Assembly (NCBI GenBank): GCA_032690845.1
Contig: CM064417.1
Location: 11,996,501 to 12,060,500, forward strand
Direction: 5' to 3'
Length of the DNA stretch: 64,000 bases
DNA from: Eleusine coracana subsp. coracana
Lineage: Eukaryota > Streptophyta > Magnoliopsida > Poales > Poaceae
Translations under genes and position numbers: made by a program
The notes under the pieces: model-generated
Told to the model about the DNA's origin: nothing
Database searches by the model: none
Seen by the model: the letters and a program-made list of their open reading frames with translations, nothing else
Part shown: positions 44,960 to 56,466 of the stretch, one piece after another
How positions within the stretch are numbered: position 1 is the stretch's first letter
Layout: every line of letters starts with the position of its first letter

Positions 44960-45533
44960 ATCTCCCCCTTTTTGGTGATTGATGATAACCACTACTTATC
45001 ATAATCTTTATCATAAAACAACAGGGCTAAAAGAGCTACACAATGATCGAGAGGAACATTAAAAGCATAAGCAATGAATAAACAAGGTGCTACTCAATCA
45101 AGCATCATCAAGAGCTAAGAGGAATAAGAAAGAAGAGCACACTCTAGATGATATGCATGCATGTCATGTGAATATATTAATTAAAGCATAAAGACATGCA
45201 ATGGAAGACATGAATGATAATATGCAACAGGGTAGCATGGCAATGCATAGGAATTAAAAACAAGCAATCATCATCATGGAATCATACATATGCAAACATG
45301 ATAAATAAAGGAAAACAAGGCATTGCGTATGAAAAATAAACCTAGTGAGATCAAGATGAGTCAAACACACGCTAATGAAAACCATGACTCATAAAAATCC
45401 ATGAACACTTGATAAATCCATCAAAAAAAAGATCCAAATGTATCTATCTCCCAAAAACCCATGTACACGTATGCTCCCCCTAGATACAAGCTACTCTCGA
45501 TCGCACAGGATCGCACTCCAACTCCTCCTAGAC
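44960..45533 (-). other. 3' non-coding region with polypurine tracts
   Basis: AT-rich, no frame. It contains CTCCCCCTTTTTGG at the LTR edge and further CTCCCCCT tracts at about 45474 and 45545. These are purine tracts on the element strand and possible second-strand priming sites, as reported for Sireviruses. Confidence 0.7.
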
Positions 45534-47970
45534 CTATGACATACTTCTCCCCCTTTGACAACAAGCACCAAAAAGTAGAAAGGAGCGGACATCTACGCGC
45601 TCGTGGTCGAAGGAGGTGGTGCAGCAACGTCCTCTAAAGGCTTTGCTCTGGGCTGCTCCTGCTACTGGGTCCTGCTGATCTCCCTGAGCCTGTGTCACCT
45701 GAGCGTCAAGCTGCTCAAAGTACTCAAGGTCTACTGGTGTCTCAGACCCTCTATCCTGCCCTGCTGGTGGAACTGTGGATGTCTTCTCAGCAACTGCCGC
45801 CTGAAGAAGAGCAAGGCCATCCACATCCTTCTGAGCGAATCCTCGGCGGACAAGATCCTCTGCTACCTCAGATGTGACTAGAGGTGTGTCTGTAGCAGAA
45901 GAGGGCGGAGCTGTAGCTGACTCTGGGGCTGTCTGGGAGTCTGCACGTGTGGTGTGCACTAACTAAGAAAATAGACTCCTGACTGGTAGCTGCTGAGAGG
46001 TGGAAGGTCCTGCCATCCGCGAAGTCGAAGAGTGAGTCGGTGAAGAGAACAAGGCAGAAACTGAGAAGGCAGACACGGGGGAGAACTGAGCTAGTGAGTG
46101 AGTCTGTCTTGCTCCCCCTATCGGTAACACCCATGAGTGTGATAACCCGCTGGACTGGGTTGTCATCATGGCAGTGAAGGGGCCTGGCTGTGTCTGCAGC
46201 GTCTGAAACTGTGGAAGAGTAGAAGGTCCAGGCTGCTGACTGGCCTGCCTCTGAGTGAATTCAGCCATCTGTGTCATGAGAGTAGTCAGCAGTGCCATCT
46301 GCTGTCTCTGAAGCTCTGTTTGTCCTCTGATGACCTCCATCATTTCACGTCTATCTTCAGTTGTGCTTTGAATGAACACACTCAGGCGTCCTTCAAATGC
46401 TGCAACAGTGATAGTGTCCACAGACTGTGTCCCTACAGGCTGGGGAGGTGCTCCTGTACTAGTTGACTCAGGAATCACCGTCTCTGGATGAGCTGCCTGC
46501 TTGTGAGTAACTAGCGGTGACTCCTGCTCCTCCTCTCCCATCTGCTGACTCGAGGCTGACTGCAATCCTCTAGGGACTCGAGGTGAGTATCTAGTTGTCA
46601 CCTCAGGGAACGCGTCATACTGCTCCTCTGTCACTAGTCCCATCCTCCTCAAAAGGTAGTAGATGTATGGACCGTAGACTAAGTGACGTTCTCCAACTCT
46701 CTTAGAGATGACCTCGTCCATCTTAGCAAACACAAGGTGTGCAAGATCAAACTACTGTCTCCTCAGAATAGCTACCATTGCCCACTGGTGTAGAAGTGTA
46801 AACTCCTCTCTTTATCTAGACCTGGGAATGATAGTCCTGGTGACTATCTCTCTAACCACCTTAGCCTCTGCAGTGAGTCTCGTAGGGCCTCTGTCAAAAC
46901 CTGGGGCACGTGGTGGTGGAAAGGCAATCGACACCAAGTCGTCTGAGGGTAGCATCCCTCAATGGTCTGCGGGGTGGAGCAAACGTCCCGTAGGCACTCC
47001 TGTAAAGCTGGAAGTATGAAGCAAGCAGCCCTAGGTTAGCTATCAAGTCCTCCCTGGTAAATCTCTGGGCTCTCCTCTGAATAGGAATCAGATCTCAGAA
47101 CGATCTGTAGCTACCCACAGTGTAGCATAGAACTCCAGTACTATATCCTCTCTGAATCTATAGGGCTCAGTGACTAGCTCTGTCAGACTAGGTAGGTACG
47201 TGAAGTACTGCTCCATGTCTGTGCCTATGGCTCTCCTCATAGCCTGGTAAGTAGTGTACTGCTACGGCACAAACAGTCCAAACTTATCCTTTAGGGCAAG
47301 ATAGTGTCTCAAGCCCTCTCCAATCCTCCTCTGGAGGCCTATCCAGTACCTCTCTCCTGCAGCAAGGTCCCTGGGGACTGGAACCCACTTCTCAAAAAGG
47401 ACAAGACAAAGCGTCTTAAGGTCCTTCGCAGGAACCTTAAGAATGTTTGTCTCTCTGGCTGCCTCTACGAGTCTCTGCAGCCTCCTCGTGCACACTGCAC
47501 AGGTGCATCTCGGGTCTCCTGCCCGGTGAGTAGTCTTCTGCTATTGTGGTTGTGCTGTCTGCTCAGTCTCCTCATCCTCAAGCTCCTCATACTCCTCAGA
47601 CTCTGAGTTTGAGCTCTCCTCCTCCTCGGATTCCTCCTGCTGCCTGGAGGATCCCTGCTCCGTAGGCCTCGATGACCTCTCCCAATGAGAAGTCCGAGTA
47701 CCCTACGACCACGGTAGCAACCTGATCCCTGTGTACCGCTCTGGCCCTGTGGTCCTCTGCCTGGTGCTCCTCCTGCAACCCTGGTCATCTGTCTGAGTAC
47801 CTGTGATCAACAGTGATCCAGGTATCCTGCGTGAAGCCTCCATGGCATCTAGGTGTTGTGCTAACATCTTGGCTCTCTCTGACTCTAGGTCCAGTCTAGT
47901 CCTCTTCTTGCTCTTGGGCTTCTCTGGAATCTTACCCTTGCCCTTGTCCTAACCTGATCCTGCCATCTCT
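45534..47970 (-). pseudogene. second ORF of the pol-less Sirevirus, unknown function
   Basis: I do not recognise this protein. On the minus strand it begins near 47967 (MAGSG, then Lys/Arg-rich DKGKGKIPEKPKSKKRTR, with a stop between). An acidic Glu/Ser-rich stretch follows, then VEAARETNILKVPAKDLKTL and GERYWIGLQRRIGEGLRHYL. Downstream are MEQYFTYLPSLTELVTEPYR, EFYATLWVAT and FTREDLIANLGL. Another frame, 46733-45963, gives MDEVISKRVGERHLVYGPYI, YLLRRMGLVTEEQYDAF and a Gln-rich helix (RRQMALLTTLMTQMAEF-like). The tail, 45959-45534, is Pro/Ser/Ala-rich. At least five stops or frameshifts break it. It occupies the env-like position of Sireviruses but no membrane segment is evident. Similar proteins are, to my memory, widespread in grass repeats. 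Confidence 0.6.
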
Positions 47971-48480
47971 ACTGCTGACAAGTGTCACTTGGAGAACATC
48001 GAAGTCCAAGACATAGAAAGCACGCGAGCGATCGCCTAAAAGCTGAGATTTTTGGGTCGGCGGCGATGGAGAAGGGAAGGAGGGAAGCTTTCCCTTTGGC
48101 TTTGGTGGAGCTTGGGTTCGGTGGGAGAGGAGCTATTGTGCGCATGTGCAGGAGAGAGAGCAGAGGTGCTTAGCGGTTGAGCAGTGCACAGCGGGCGGCA
48201 TCTGACATGATCGACGGCGAGCTACTGGCGGCGGCGGCAACAAGCAACGACGATGCAGGTGCTCCGGTGTGCGGTGGTGCTAGGGTTCTTACGAGGGCAT
48301 GCACGGCATAGTTGCGCACGAGCAGAGGCGAGCGGCGGTGCGACAAGGTGCACGGGTGAGCACGGGAGTAGGCGCGGCAATGGCTTGGCCGGAGGCGACG
48401 GCAGCGTCGGCGAGCACGACGAGGCAGGGGCGAGTTCTCGGCTTCGATCGAGCGAACAAAGAAATGACCAAGAGATTTTG
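47971..48480 (-). other. GC-rich leader upstream of ORF2
   Basis: On the minus strand this looks like a plant 5' untranslated region: C-rich, with CTCTCTCTCCTG and CCGCCGCCGCCAG tracts, much richer in GC than the flanking element. The perfect palindrome TTTGACCTAGGTCAAA lies at its upstream edge (48477-48492). No frame is supported on either strand. Confidence 0.5.
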
Positions 48481-48549
48481 ACCTAGGTCAAACATACACC
48501 AACGGTCAAGATCACACAAGGTCACGATCAACGGTCACAGATTTGGAGG

Positions 48550-48785
48550 TCATCGCACGATCGACCGTAGTGACCGGACCATCCGCTCACTAGACTAGAC
48601 CGTCCGGTCACTTTGGGGGTTCCGAGAATCATCGTTCTGCTGAAATAGAACTTGTGCAGATCAGACCGTCCACTCTTTAGAAGGGTTCCGTCCAATCTCC
48701 ATTTTCATCTTCCCCGAAGTACTGTGCATTGCTGCACAGACCAGACTATACGGTCATATGACCGGACCGTATAGTCACTACCAGG
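48550..48785 (-). repeat. internal cluster of CCGGAC/GTCCGG palindromes
   Basis: Contains TGACCGGACCATCCGCTCA, AGACCGTCCGGTCA and ATGACCGGACCGTATAGTCA. These are the same short palindromes as in the LTRs, plus GTGCAGA words as in the LTRs. It lies upstream of ORF2 and outside any LTR. It may be a promoter element copied from an LTR. Confidence 0.75.
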
Positions 48786-49618
48786 AATTCATTGAGACAA
48801 GGAGATTCTCTATTTTCCATGTGCCCTCACTTAACATCCAATTAAACACTACACTTGGAGTATGAAGGGAACTCTCAAACACTCCTTTTCAAATAGTAGC
48901 TCTTTATGGCCTTATAATTTGCGCAAATGCCAAATGAAGAATCGAGCAAATAAGAACCAAATCGAATAAGAGTCAAAAGTGTATCTATGATCCTTAGTCC
49001 ATGAACCGCGTGAGTGGGTTTAACCTCGAAGTTCATAAGAGCTTTCTCAATGGGCATGAAGCACAATCCTTTTCTTTAGTCACACTTGTGGAGATGTAAT
49101 CTCATATAGAACATGAGACACAAATATCTCCAAATGTGACAAGCCTCCTTTGTGTTTCCTATATGATACATGCAATAAGCATTTTACATATGCAATGAAA
49201 GTAAACATGCCATGTGAATGCAAGCAATATTAAGGAAGACATAAAGGAAACCTAACAATGTCAAGTTTGAACCCCTCCCAAGCTTACTCACTATAAGCCA
49301 TACCCTTGCCTTGAGAGAAGCCAAACCACCATCTCAAGCACTCCCCCTTGCTTATAGCTATCTTGAGTGGGTTAGACATTGACTAATTTTTATGTGTTTT
49401 TATTTAAGTTATTTACACATGCATGGATGTAAAATATACTAGTCACAATGGAGTTCTAATTACCATGCAATACAAGAGAAGGAAAAACACACTACAACTA
49501 CCAAGAACCAACACAGTTACCTCCCTCATGAGTAGATATGACATTGAGGTCCATGTAACCTGTGGTGGACTTCACTTGATCTTCAAGTAAGCTCCCGGTC
49601 CACCACCACCACCATCTT
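48786..49618 (-). other. post-pol non-coding region next to gag
   Basis: Shares TTTAACCTCG, CTCAATGGGCATGAAGCACAA and a CTCCCCCTTGC tract with the region downstream of RNase H in the composite at 5590-6000. In this element it follows gag directly, which marks where pol is missing. No frame is supported. Confidence 0.6.
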
Positions 49619-51600
49619 CTAGGTCTTGTTCTTGGGCACCCACTTGTACTTCGTTGATCTCTCAAGATCAACAATGCACTTAGGCACCCATACGCTCTTG
49701 ACCTTTCTCTTCTTGTTTGGTGGTCCCAAAGCCTTAGCATTCACCTTGCCATCCTTGTTCCTAAAAAGCTTAAAATGTGTGTTCTCATGGAACAAGTTAG
49801 CGGTAGGTAAAATAATGGAACACTTCAACATAGGACAATCTTTGATGGTGTGGCCATCGTTGCAACACCTCTCGCAATATTAGTCGTCGGCGAGTAGAGG
49901 CTTGATCTATACGGGGATGGAGTCACTCATCCTGATGATGTCTATGGCGGCGGGATATGAGCCAAGTCTCCGGTGGGAGACATTGTTCACAAGGTTTCTG
50001 CCAAGAATCTCCTTGTGGATGGCTCTACCACATGTGAGACTCTCGAAGCCGTCCATCACCATCTTCCTCTCTTCCTTGAGCTTGTGATATTCCTCCAAAA
50101 CAAATGGCTCAAGAGAAGAAACCTCGACCAAGGTGGTTAGTTCATCGCACATAGTAGAAGCATCACTCTTAGATGACCTAGAGGAGGGAGAGGTAAGGTT
50201 ATCAACATTGGTGGTCTCAAAAGTAAATTCAAGGGCCTTGTACTTCTCACATAGCTCTACATGATCACCCTTGAGTTTGTCATAACTCTTGTTTAGGGCC
50301 TCATAAGATGTGACAAGGTCCTTGAGCTCACTCTCAAGCTCACCAACATGGTCCTTACCCAACTTACACTCTTTTCTTACCACATCAAACATCTTGGATT
50401 TCTTGATGGCGATGTCACGGGCTTGCTCATGCCTGCTCCAAAGCTCGGCGCAGGAGAGCTCCTCGTCATCGCTGTCGTCGCTGCTCTCATCCTCACTCTC
50501 CCCAACTTGGCTCATGGCCATGAGGCACGTGGGACGTGGAGAAAGAGCTCGTGGCGATGTGGTTTTCATCATGGCTAGGCCGGCCACTTGTTTATCACTT
50601 GAGGAAGAGGACTCATCTCTTGAGTTGTCACTTGTCCACTCCCCAACAAGGGCCTTGCGTGAGAATCTTTTCATGTAGTCTTTGACTTTGCCTTTGCTCT
50701 TGTCCTTGTTGAAGAACTTGTTCTTCTTGTGCTTGGCTTTGGGGTCTTCATCTTCTTCTTCATCATCATCACTTGAGTCTTGGGACTTGAAGGCTTCTTT
50801 CTTGGGCTTGGGGCAATCCCGAGCAAAGTGGTTCTTGGATCCATAGTTAAAGCACTTGCCCTTGGACTTGGAAGCAAACTTGTTCTTGAAGATCCTCATC
50901 TTCTTTATGAGAAGAGCCAAGTCCTTAGTCAAGTCACCTTCATCATCATCGTCATCATCATCATCTTCAATGGCTGCCTTCTTCTTGTCTTTCTTGCTCT
51001 TGCTTGTCAGCTTGAAGAGCAAGGGTGGATGGTTAAGGATCGTCCAAACCAAACTGGTAGCTCTCGAAGGCTGTGATCTTGCCAAGTACATCATTCATGG
51101 TCTTTGTCTTGAGGTCACCTTGCAAGGTGAAGGTGATGATGGACTCATACTTGTGGTCTTTGAATAACCTCAAGAATCTTCTTATCACGTCAACAGGCTT
51201 AAGCTTGAAGTCATCCCAAGAGCATTGATCTCCTCCACTAGTACATGAAAGCGAGAATAAACAGTGTTAGCTCTCTCATATGGCAATCTAGTGAAGTTAT
51301 CATACTTGTTCTTTGGCACATAGTATCTTTCCTCTTTGACATCACTGGTACCCTCATGTAGACCTTGAATCTTAGTCCAGATACCATGTGATGTAGAACT
51401 TGCATCCAACCTAGCAAAGACATCCTTAGATATGCATGCAAACAGAGCATTCTTGGCTTTAGCGTTGCTCTTAACAAAATCAGGTTCAAGTAGGTTCACA
51501 TCCGCATCAGACTCATGGGTGACCATCCATATCTCTGGATCAAGGGACTCTAGGTAGGACTGCATACGAGCCTTCTAAAACTCGTAGCCCTCCCCATCGA
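49619..51600 (-). pseudogene. Sirevirus-type gag
   Basis: The N-terminal frame 51565-51185 has MQSYLESLDPEIWMVTHE, AKAKNALFACISKDVFARL, GIWTKIQGLHEGTSDVKE and ANTVYSRFHVLVEEINALGM, the UBN2 gag domain. The frame 51094-49907 follows with Asp/Lys-rich repeats and the zinc knuckle CFNYGSKNHFARDC. Its second Cys is Tyr (codon 50843-50845), so zinc binding is lost. After it come coiled-coil segments (ELESELKDLVTSYEALNKSY) and an end piece, 49831-49619, with KSVWVPKCIVDLERSTKYK and a stop after WVPKNKT. That ending is usual just before pol in grass Sireviruses, but no pol follows. It would form the particle core. Confidence 0.9.
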
Positions 51601-51669
51601 ATATAGGAACACTCCCCACCTGTCCCGGCATCCTTACTCAAGGCGATGAAGCCTCAAAGACGAGTAGTT

Positions 51670-51682
51670 GGCTCTGATACCA
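51670..51682 (-). other. primer-binding site, tRNA-Met type
   Basis: TGGTATCAGAGCC on the minus strand, two bases inside the LTR end. Complementary to initiator tRNA-Met, the common plant LTR primer. It confirms orientation. Confidence 0.9.
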
Positions 51683-51684
51683 CT

Positions 51685-53330
51685 TGTGAGGACTGAAGGC
51701 GTACCGAGAGGGGGGTGAATCGATAAGCCGACCATGAATCCGAATACTTCAATCTACACTAGTAGAACCTAGCAATTGTTGCAACCTAACAATTCTAGTA
51801 GGCCAATACCCTACACATGCTAGTGTTTATGATGATAGCAAGCGCGGAAGCCAAACACACTAGCCTATGCAAGCCACAATTAAACCTAGTTACTAGAGCA
51901 CACAATTGCGGAATAGTAAAGAGGGGGTCAAGGAATGCTCATGATCTTTTCCTGAGGTCTCGAAAAGATGGCGCCTTCCCTGACTCTCGTTCGACCACTC
52001 CCGCCGGAGTCGCGGACCCTCCCGCCACCAATGTGGAGTTCTCACCCACGAGCCCGCAATCACTCCCGGAGTGAAGACATGGTGCGCGTCACCGCTGCCA
52101 CCAAGGCACGAACTTGCCTCCCTCGAAAACTAGTTGGACTCCTCGAGCTGACACGGGCGCTTACTAGCGATGCCCCTTTCACCGGCGGGCTCAAATCATG
52201 TACAAACATGTGACGGTCTTCACAACCAATCATTATAGGCTCGATCACCAACACCTAATCGGTCTAGGTCTCACCATAGACCAAGAGTAACAACCTAGGT
52301 CACACCCTCAAGAACACCCTAGCCTTAGATGTGCATCAATGCTCAAGTTACAGTCACTAGAACTCTCAAGATATGCAATATCTCCTCCTAGTGCTCTGCT
52401 TTTTGCCTCTTGGATCTCACCAAATACTCCAAGAAATTCCATTGGCCAAGAGTGGTCTCCAAGATCCCAGCAACAAAGTTATATAGGCTTCCAACCTCCA
52501 ACTAGCCGTTTCTCCATGAAATTAGCTTTCTGGGCATACTGACCGGACAGTCCGATCATTGCCTGACCGGACAGTCCGGTCACTACAAACTTTAGCTCTG
52601 ATTGCTCTGCCCCTCTGCTGACTCCTACTGACCGGACCGTCCGATCAAACTTTCTCTCTCTATTCTAGAGAGTTCCCAATTTGCGTCCTCTCTGTCTCGG
52701 CGCGTCAGCATATAGACCGGACCGTCCGGTCTACTCACCGGACCATCCGGTCACTATTGATCCTTGTGCAGACAAATTCCTTGCAAACTACTCTCTGTCC
52801 ACTTAGTGACCATATAGTTCGGTCTCCACTGACCCCTCTGTCTGGTCACTTCGTCCAGAAGCTAAAACTCCTCATCCTCGCTTGACTTCATTTCCCGGCT
52901 TCTCCGAACAGCTCCTTGTTGTCTCCACTGTTGCCTAGTGCCTGTGATTTCAATGAGCATCCATGCACATCACTAACTAGTGTGACCTAAGAGACATGAC
53001 CTAGACGCCCTTGATAGTCTGGTTTTTCCTATGGACTCAAAGCCCTAACAACTAGACAAGTGTTCTCAACACCGCTCCATAGCTTGTCCTTAGCTTTGAT
53101 CCATCTTCATCAACCCTTGGACTCCATTAAGATCACAAGCCTCCATGCTTGCGGTCATTGTCATCCATCGCCAAGGCAACCGTCATCCATATGATTTGTA
53201 ATGGAGTTTAGAGATGATTCCGGCATAGACAACACTTCTGTAGATATTAGCCCATAATTTCATAGTTGTCATCTATCATCAAAACATTCTTACCTTGGGG
53301 ATCCAATCATCAATGGTCATGAAGCTTACA
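51685..53330 (-). repeat. 5' LTR of the pol-less Sirevirus
   Basis: TGTGAGGACT to GAAGCTTACA, 1646 bp. Palindromes such as CTGACCGGACAGTCCGATCA and GACCGGACCGTCCGGTC-like words cluster at 52543-52840. The G run is six bases. Small frames in it, such as 51817-52074, are not genes. Confidence 0.9.
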
Positions 53331-53335
53331 TGCTA

Positions 53336-54655
53336 GATCCTTGATTGGCCGCAATTGTTATCCCACTACCTTGATAAACCAAGGAAGTTATCAATAGATC
53401 TGCTAACGATGACGCCACCCTGGCTAGTACACGCTTAGGATTTTTTATAATTATCACCATACTCCTACACTACAAAGTTTTATAAAATGTATGAAAATGC
53501 GTTTGCTGGTGTGCGTGCGAACGGGTGGGTGTTAAAAACAACTGTGTTAAGGTGAAGCTGGGTGGGCGAGACTCCTTAGTACTGGTGCAGAGTACTTGGT
53601 GATGGTGTCTTCGATGCGGGTCCACCTGTCATGGATGAGTGCTCGCCCTGCCGCTTAGCAACGATTCGTTTAGACCTCAACTTGGTGATATATTTTAGTA
53701 CAACCACAGAACCTGTATGGACAGGACTAACGCGGAACCTGGGTTACGCAGCAAAGAAGTGTCACCTGGCGAGGTAGGAACAGAGTTAGGGGTTGGTTTT
53801 GGTGCAAGTGGTGATAAGTCTAGTACTTGGCAAGAATATATGTCATAGCTGGTGATATGACAGTGTGTCATAGTTGTAGAACCCCTGAGATCTATGGTGG
53901 GCTTGTGGGCGTGTCCAAGTGAAGTAGAACGTACTAAGCTCTGCAAAGTTATTAATAAATCATTCGGATGTCCGTTGTCACTGGTTATGACACACCAAAT
54001 TATTGGGCTCTTAAGATTTCCTTGATGTATGAGTGGGTGTAGTGAGACTCATGTTTTTGAGAATGGTGATTGGCAAGGTGTGCAAGAGTCATTATGATTG
54101 TGTATCGAAAGGCTCAACTAAAATATGGGAACTATCGGGATTGATTGTAATCTCCCCCAGGTCCAACCAAGTAAAAGTTATAAAACTGTTTTCATTCCTC
54201 AAAAGCCCCATTGATTCTATAGGGAGCCCTTGCATATGTGCTTTCCGCAAAACTATGAAAACTCAACCCCATTCCTTGACTACCATTCGAAATGCATGTA
54301 TCTACCCTTGCTAGAGGTTGGGATTGCGGAGTACCTTAAGTACTCACCCTTGATTCAAATCAATTATCCAAAAGAAGGAGAAGAAGAAGAAGCACCCGTG
54401 GAGTTTGACGAATAGGTCGTGTCCTATGCTCGAGTTGCCTCTGGACTTCAATAAAACTTGTGTGTTGCTTTCTTTATTTTGAGGATGGAATGACCACCTC
54501 CTGGCTTGTAATCTAAGACTTGTATGACCATATTGTCCCTGTGTGGACTTAATAAAGATAGTTGTATCGTCCTTTGTATCATTCATATGTGTGTACCAAC
54601 TACTGATCCAGGGATTGGTACGTATACAGCATATATCCCGGGTTAGGGTATCACA
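53336..54655 (+). repeat. 5' LTR of the chromovirus, second part
   Basis: Continues 41216-43326 after the nested element. It matches the 3' LTR from about 62896. It ends GGGTATCACA, then TAATATCAGAGCC (54658-54670), a two-base variant of the TGGTATCAGAGCC primer site. The stretch 54029-54209 is identical to 63719-63899, in contrast to the rest. Confidence 0.9.
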
Positions 54656-54847
54656 GATAATATCAGAGCCGATACTCGACCGTAGGATGAAACCTATAAG
54701 AATAGCACCTACTAGGACACACCTGACACTACACTATACCTTCCTTATAAAATATAAGTTCTTACTTCTCCTATTCTCTATAAACTAAAACTTGATTTCT
54801 TCTATAAACCCCTGTCCTTTCTCACTCGTGACATGCTTGTCATACAA

Positions 54848-56098
54848 ATGGATGACAATGCATCGATCCACACTTTCACCTTGGACATGGAAGGCTTCCC
54901 AACACTGCTGTGAAATGTTATTCAGCTATTCAGTGGTTTTGCTATGCCTCGGTAGCGATAGTAGGAGTATGAAGAGAGCAGAATACCTAAGTGCACCATG
55001 GACGCGCGTGCCCGTTAGATATTTGGGACCATCACTGACCCATATTTCATCATTATGGGACAGACAGGACTCGCTTTCACCGACACTATACAAATACTAG
55101 CATGAGACGTCCTGCTTCACCTCTGCAACAAAGGCCTGGGTGTGACTGGCAATACACCCATCAGATACTTCCCGGTGGATAACCAGAGCGACCCAGTCCG
55201 GGCTTATTGTGTTGTCTGCCTTCAAGGACCTACTCGCACGTGACGGATCCTGTGCTGGCAGCTACAGCAGAATACCTACTGGCGCTAGATTGCCTCACCG
55301 AGACTCACCGACATCATTGGATAGGGGAAAAGAACCACTCCCAAGTGCTCAGGATAGCCAACCAACATCTGGCCATAGGAATGGAGGCTCAGACCCAACA
55401 AATGCTACTGGACCAGAACAAGATCGAGGCCCTCAAGCAGCAACTAAGTACTGCTCGAGCTGAGACAAAAGAAGCCATCAGGAAGAAAGATTCTGACATT
55501 GAGGAAGTTGTTCACTAGAGGGACGATGTACGTGCATAGTTAGACGCAGCTTAAGAGGAAATAAAGAGCTTGAAGAAGGCGCTTGAAGAGGCCAAGACCC
55601 AGAAGCTCAAGGAGGATGGACCATCTAGGGGTACCTGCGCGTGCACCACTCCACTAGTGCATGGTACGATGTTCTCTTGGGATACCTCAGAGAGGTCGCT
55701 GACTCTCAGACCGCGAGAACCCAACCCGACTCACTCCCAAGAAAAGAGCTTTCGTGCAACTACCATGTGGATGCTACATATTCCCAGACTCGACACCAGT
55801 TTTGAGCCTCGACCTGCACACAGCTATCAAGCATAGGGTGAATGAGATGGCATCTCAGAATGCCAAATAGGCCGAGGAGGCTGTTTGGACCGCGATTCCA
55901 ACTCAGGGACAGACTCCAGCAACCTGTTTGGACCATGATTCCAACTCAGGGACAGACTCCAGCAATGACTCTGACAGCTCGACCAGTCACTCCTAGGGAG
56001 AGTCCATTTCGGAGACCGATGAAGAACCAATGGAGACCCAGGAAATATCAGAGGAGGACCCCATTGAGATTGTTGAATAAGACCCCAAAAACTAGGCC
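54848..56098 (+). pseudogene. chromovirus upstream ORF, coiled-coil, broken
   Basis: ATG at 54848 starts MDDNASIHTFTLDMEGFPTL, then a stop. Later pieces give GQTGLAFTDTIQIL, NKGLGVTGNTPIRYFPVD, and 55207-55518 with IANQHLAIGMEAQTQQMLLD and KIEALKQQLSTARAETKEA. A further helical piece is SLKKALEEAKTQKLKE. The last part is acidic: SISETDEEPMETQEISEEDP. It precedes gag. Many stops and frameshifts break it. I know no function; the coiled-coil and acidic tail are what can be seen. It could be an N-terminal gag extension or a separate protein. Confidence 0.5.
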
Positions 56099-56116
56099 TA
56101 GATCGGTAGTACTAGG

Positions 56117-56285
56117 CACATGTACCATGTACCATGAATAATGTAACATGTACCAAGTACTTGTATCATGTATCATGTCTATGTACCATGCACCATGTGT
56201 TGTATCATGTGCCATGTGTATGTACCGTGTATCATGTATAATGTATCTTGTGCCATGTATCATATACCATGTGTCATGTGACGTG
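56117..56285. repeat. ATGTACC/ATGTATC minisatellite
   Basis: About 170 bases made of degenerate 8-10-base words such as CATGTACC, CATGTATC and CATGTGC, repeated roughly 18 times. It lies between the upstream ORF and gag. The Met/Tyr/His-rich frame on the minus strand is produced by this repeat. Confidence 0.9.
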
Positions 56286-56466
56286 TACACCTAAGAATGT
56301 TGTGTAAAATAAGTAATGTATGGTGTTTGATTGTTGCGTGCTATTTGGATCTTTGATTGAGTGGAATTGTGTGTTTAAACAAACATCAGATAACCAAACA
56401 TTAAGGCCATTAGATCTGACTCTTTCCCCCTCTTCGTCCAATAAAGGCAACCCACCTCGACCCAAG

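Larger units (their letters stand above)
43327..53330 (-). mobile_element. pol-less Sirevirus-like element with a second ORF, on - strand
   Basis: 10,004 bp, TG to CA, flanked by CGCTA (43322-43326) and TGCTA (53331-53335), one mismatch. The LTRs are 1633 and 1646 bp and differ by about 9% over the part compared by eye. On the minus strand: LTR, PBS TGGTATCAGAGCC, UBN2-type gag with a damaged CCHC knuckle, then directly the post-pol non-coding region shared with the composite at 2165. Next come a palindrome cluster, a GC-rich leader, ORF2 (47970-45534), a polypurine tract and LTR. No protease, integrase, RT or RNase H is present. The LTRs are related to those of the 2165-27149 element, which has pol, so it could have been mobilised by that family. 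Confidence 0.85.

Noticed and set aside
45603..45881. Cys/Leu-rich plus-strand frame that looks membrane-like
   Set aside because: Antisense to ORF2 of the pol-less Sirevirus; its hydrophobicity mirrors the Gln/Ala-rich coding strand.
49902..50678. Ser/Leu-rich plus-strand frames
   Set aside because: Antisense shadows of the Asp/Glu/Lys-rich gag on the minus strand.
56048..56290. Met/Tyr/His-rich minus-strand frame
   Set aside because: Produced entirely by the CATGTACC minisatellite.
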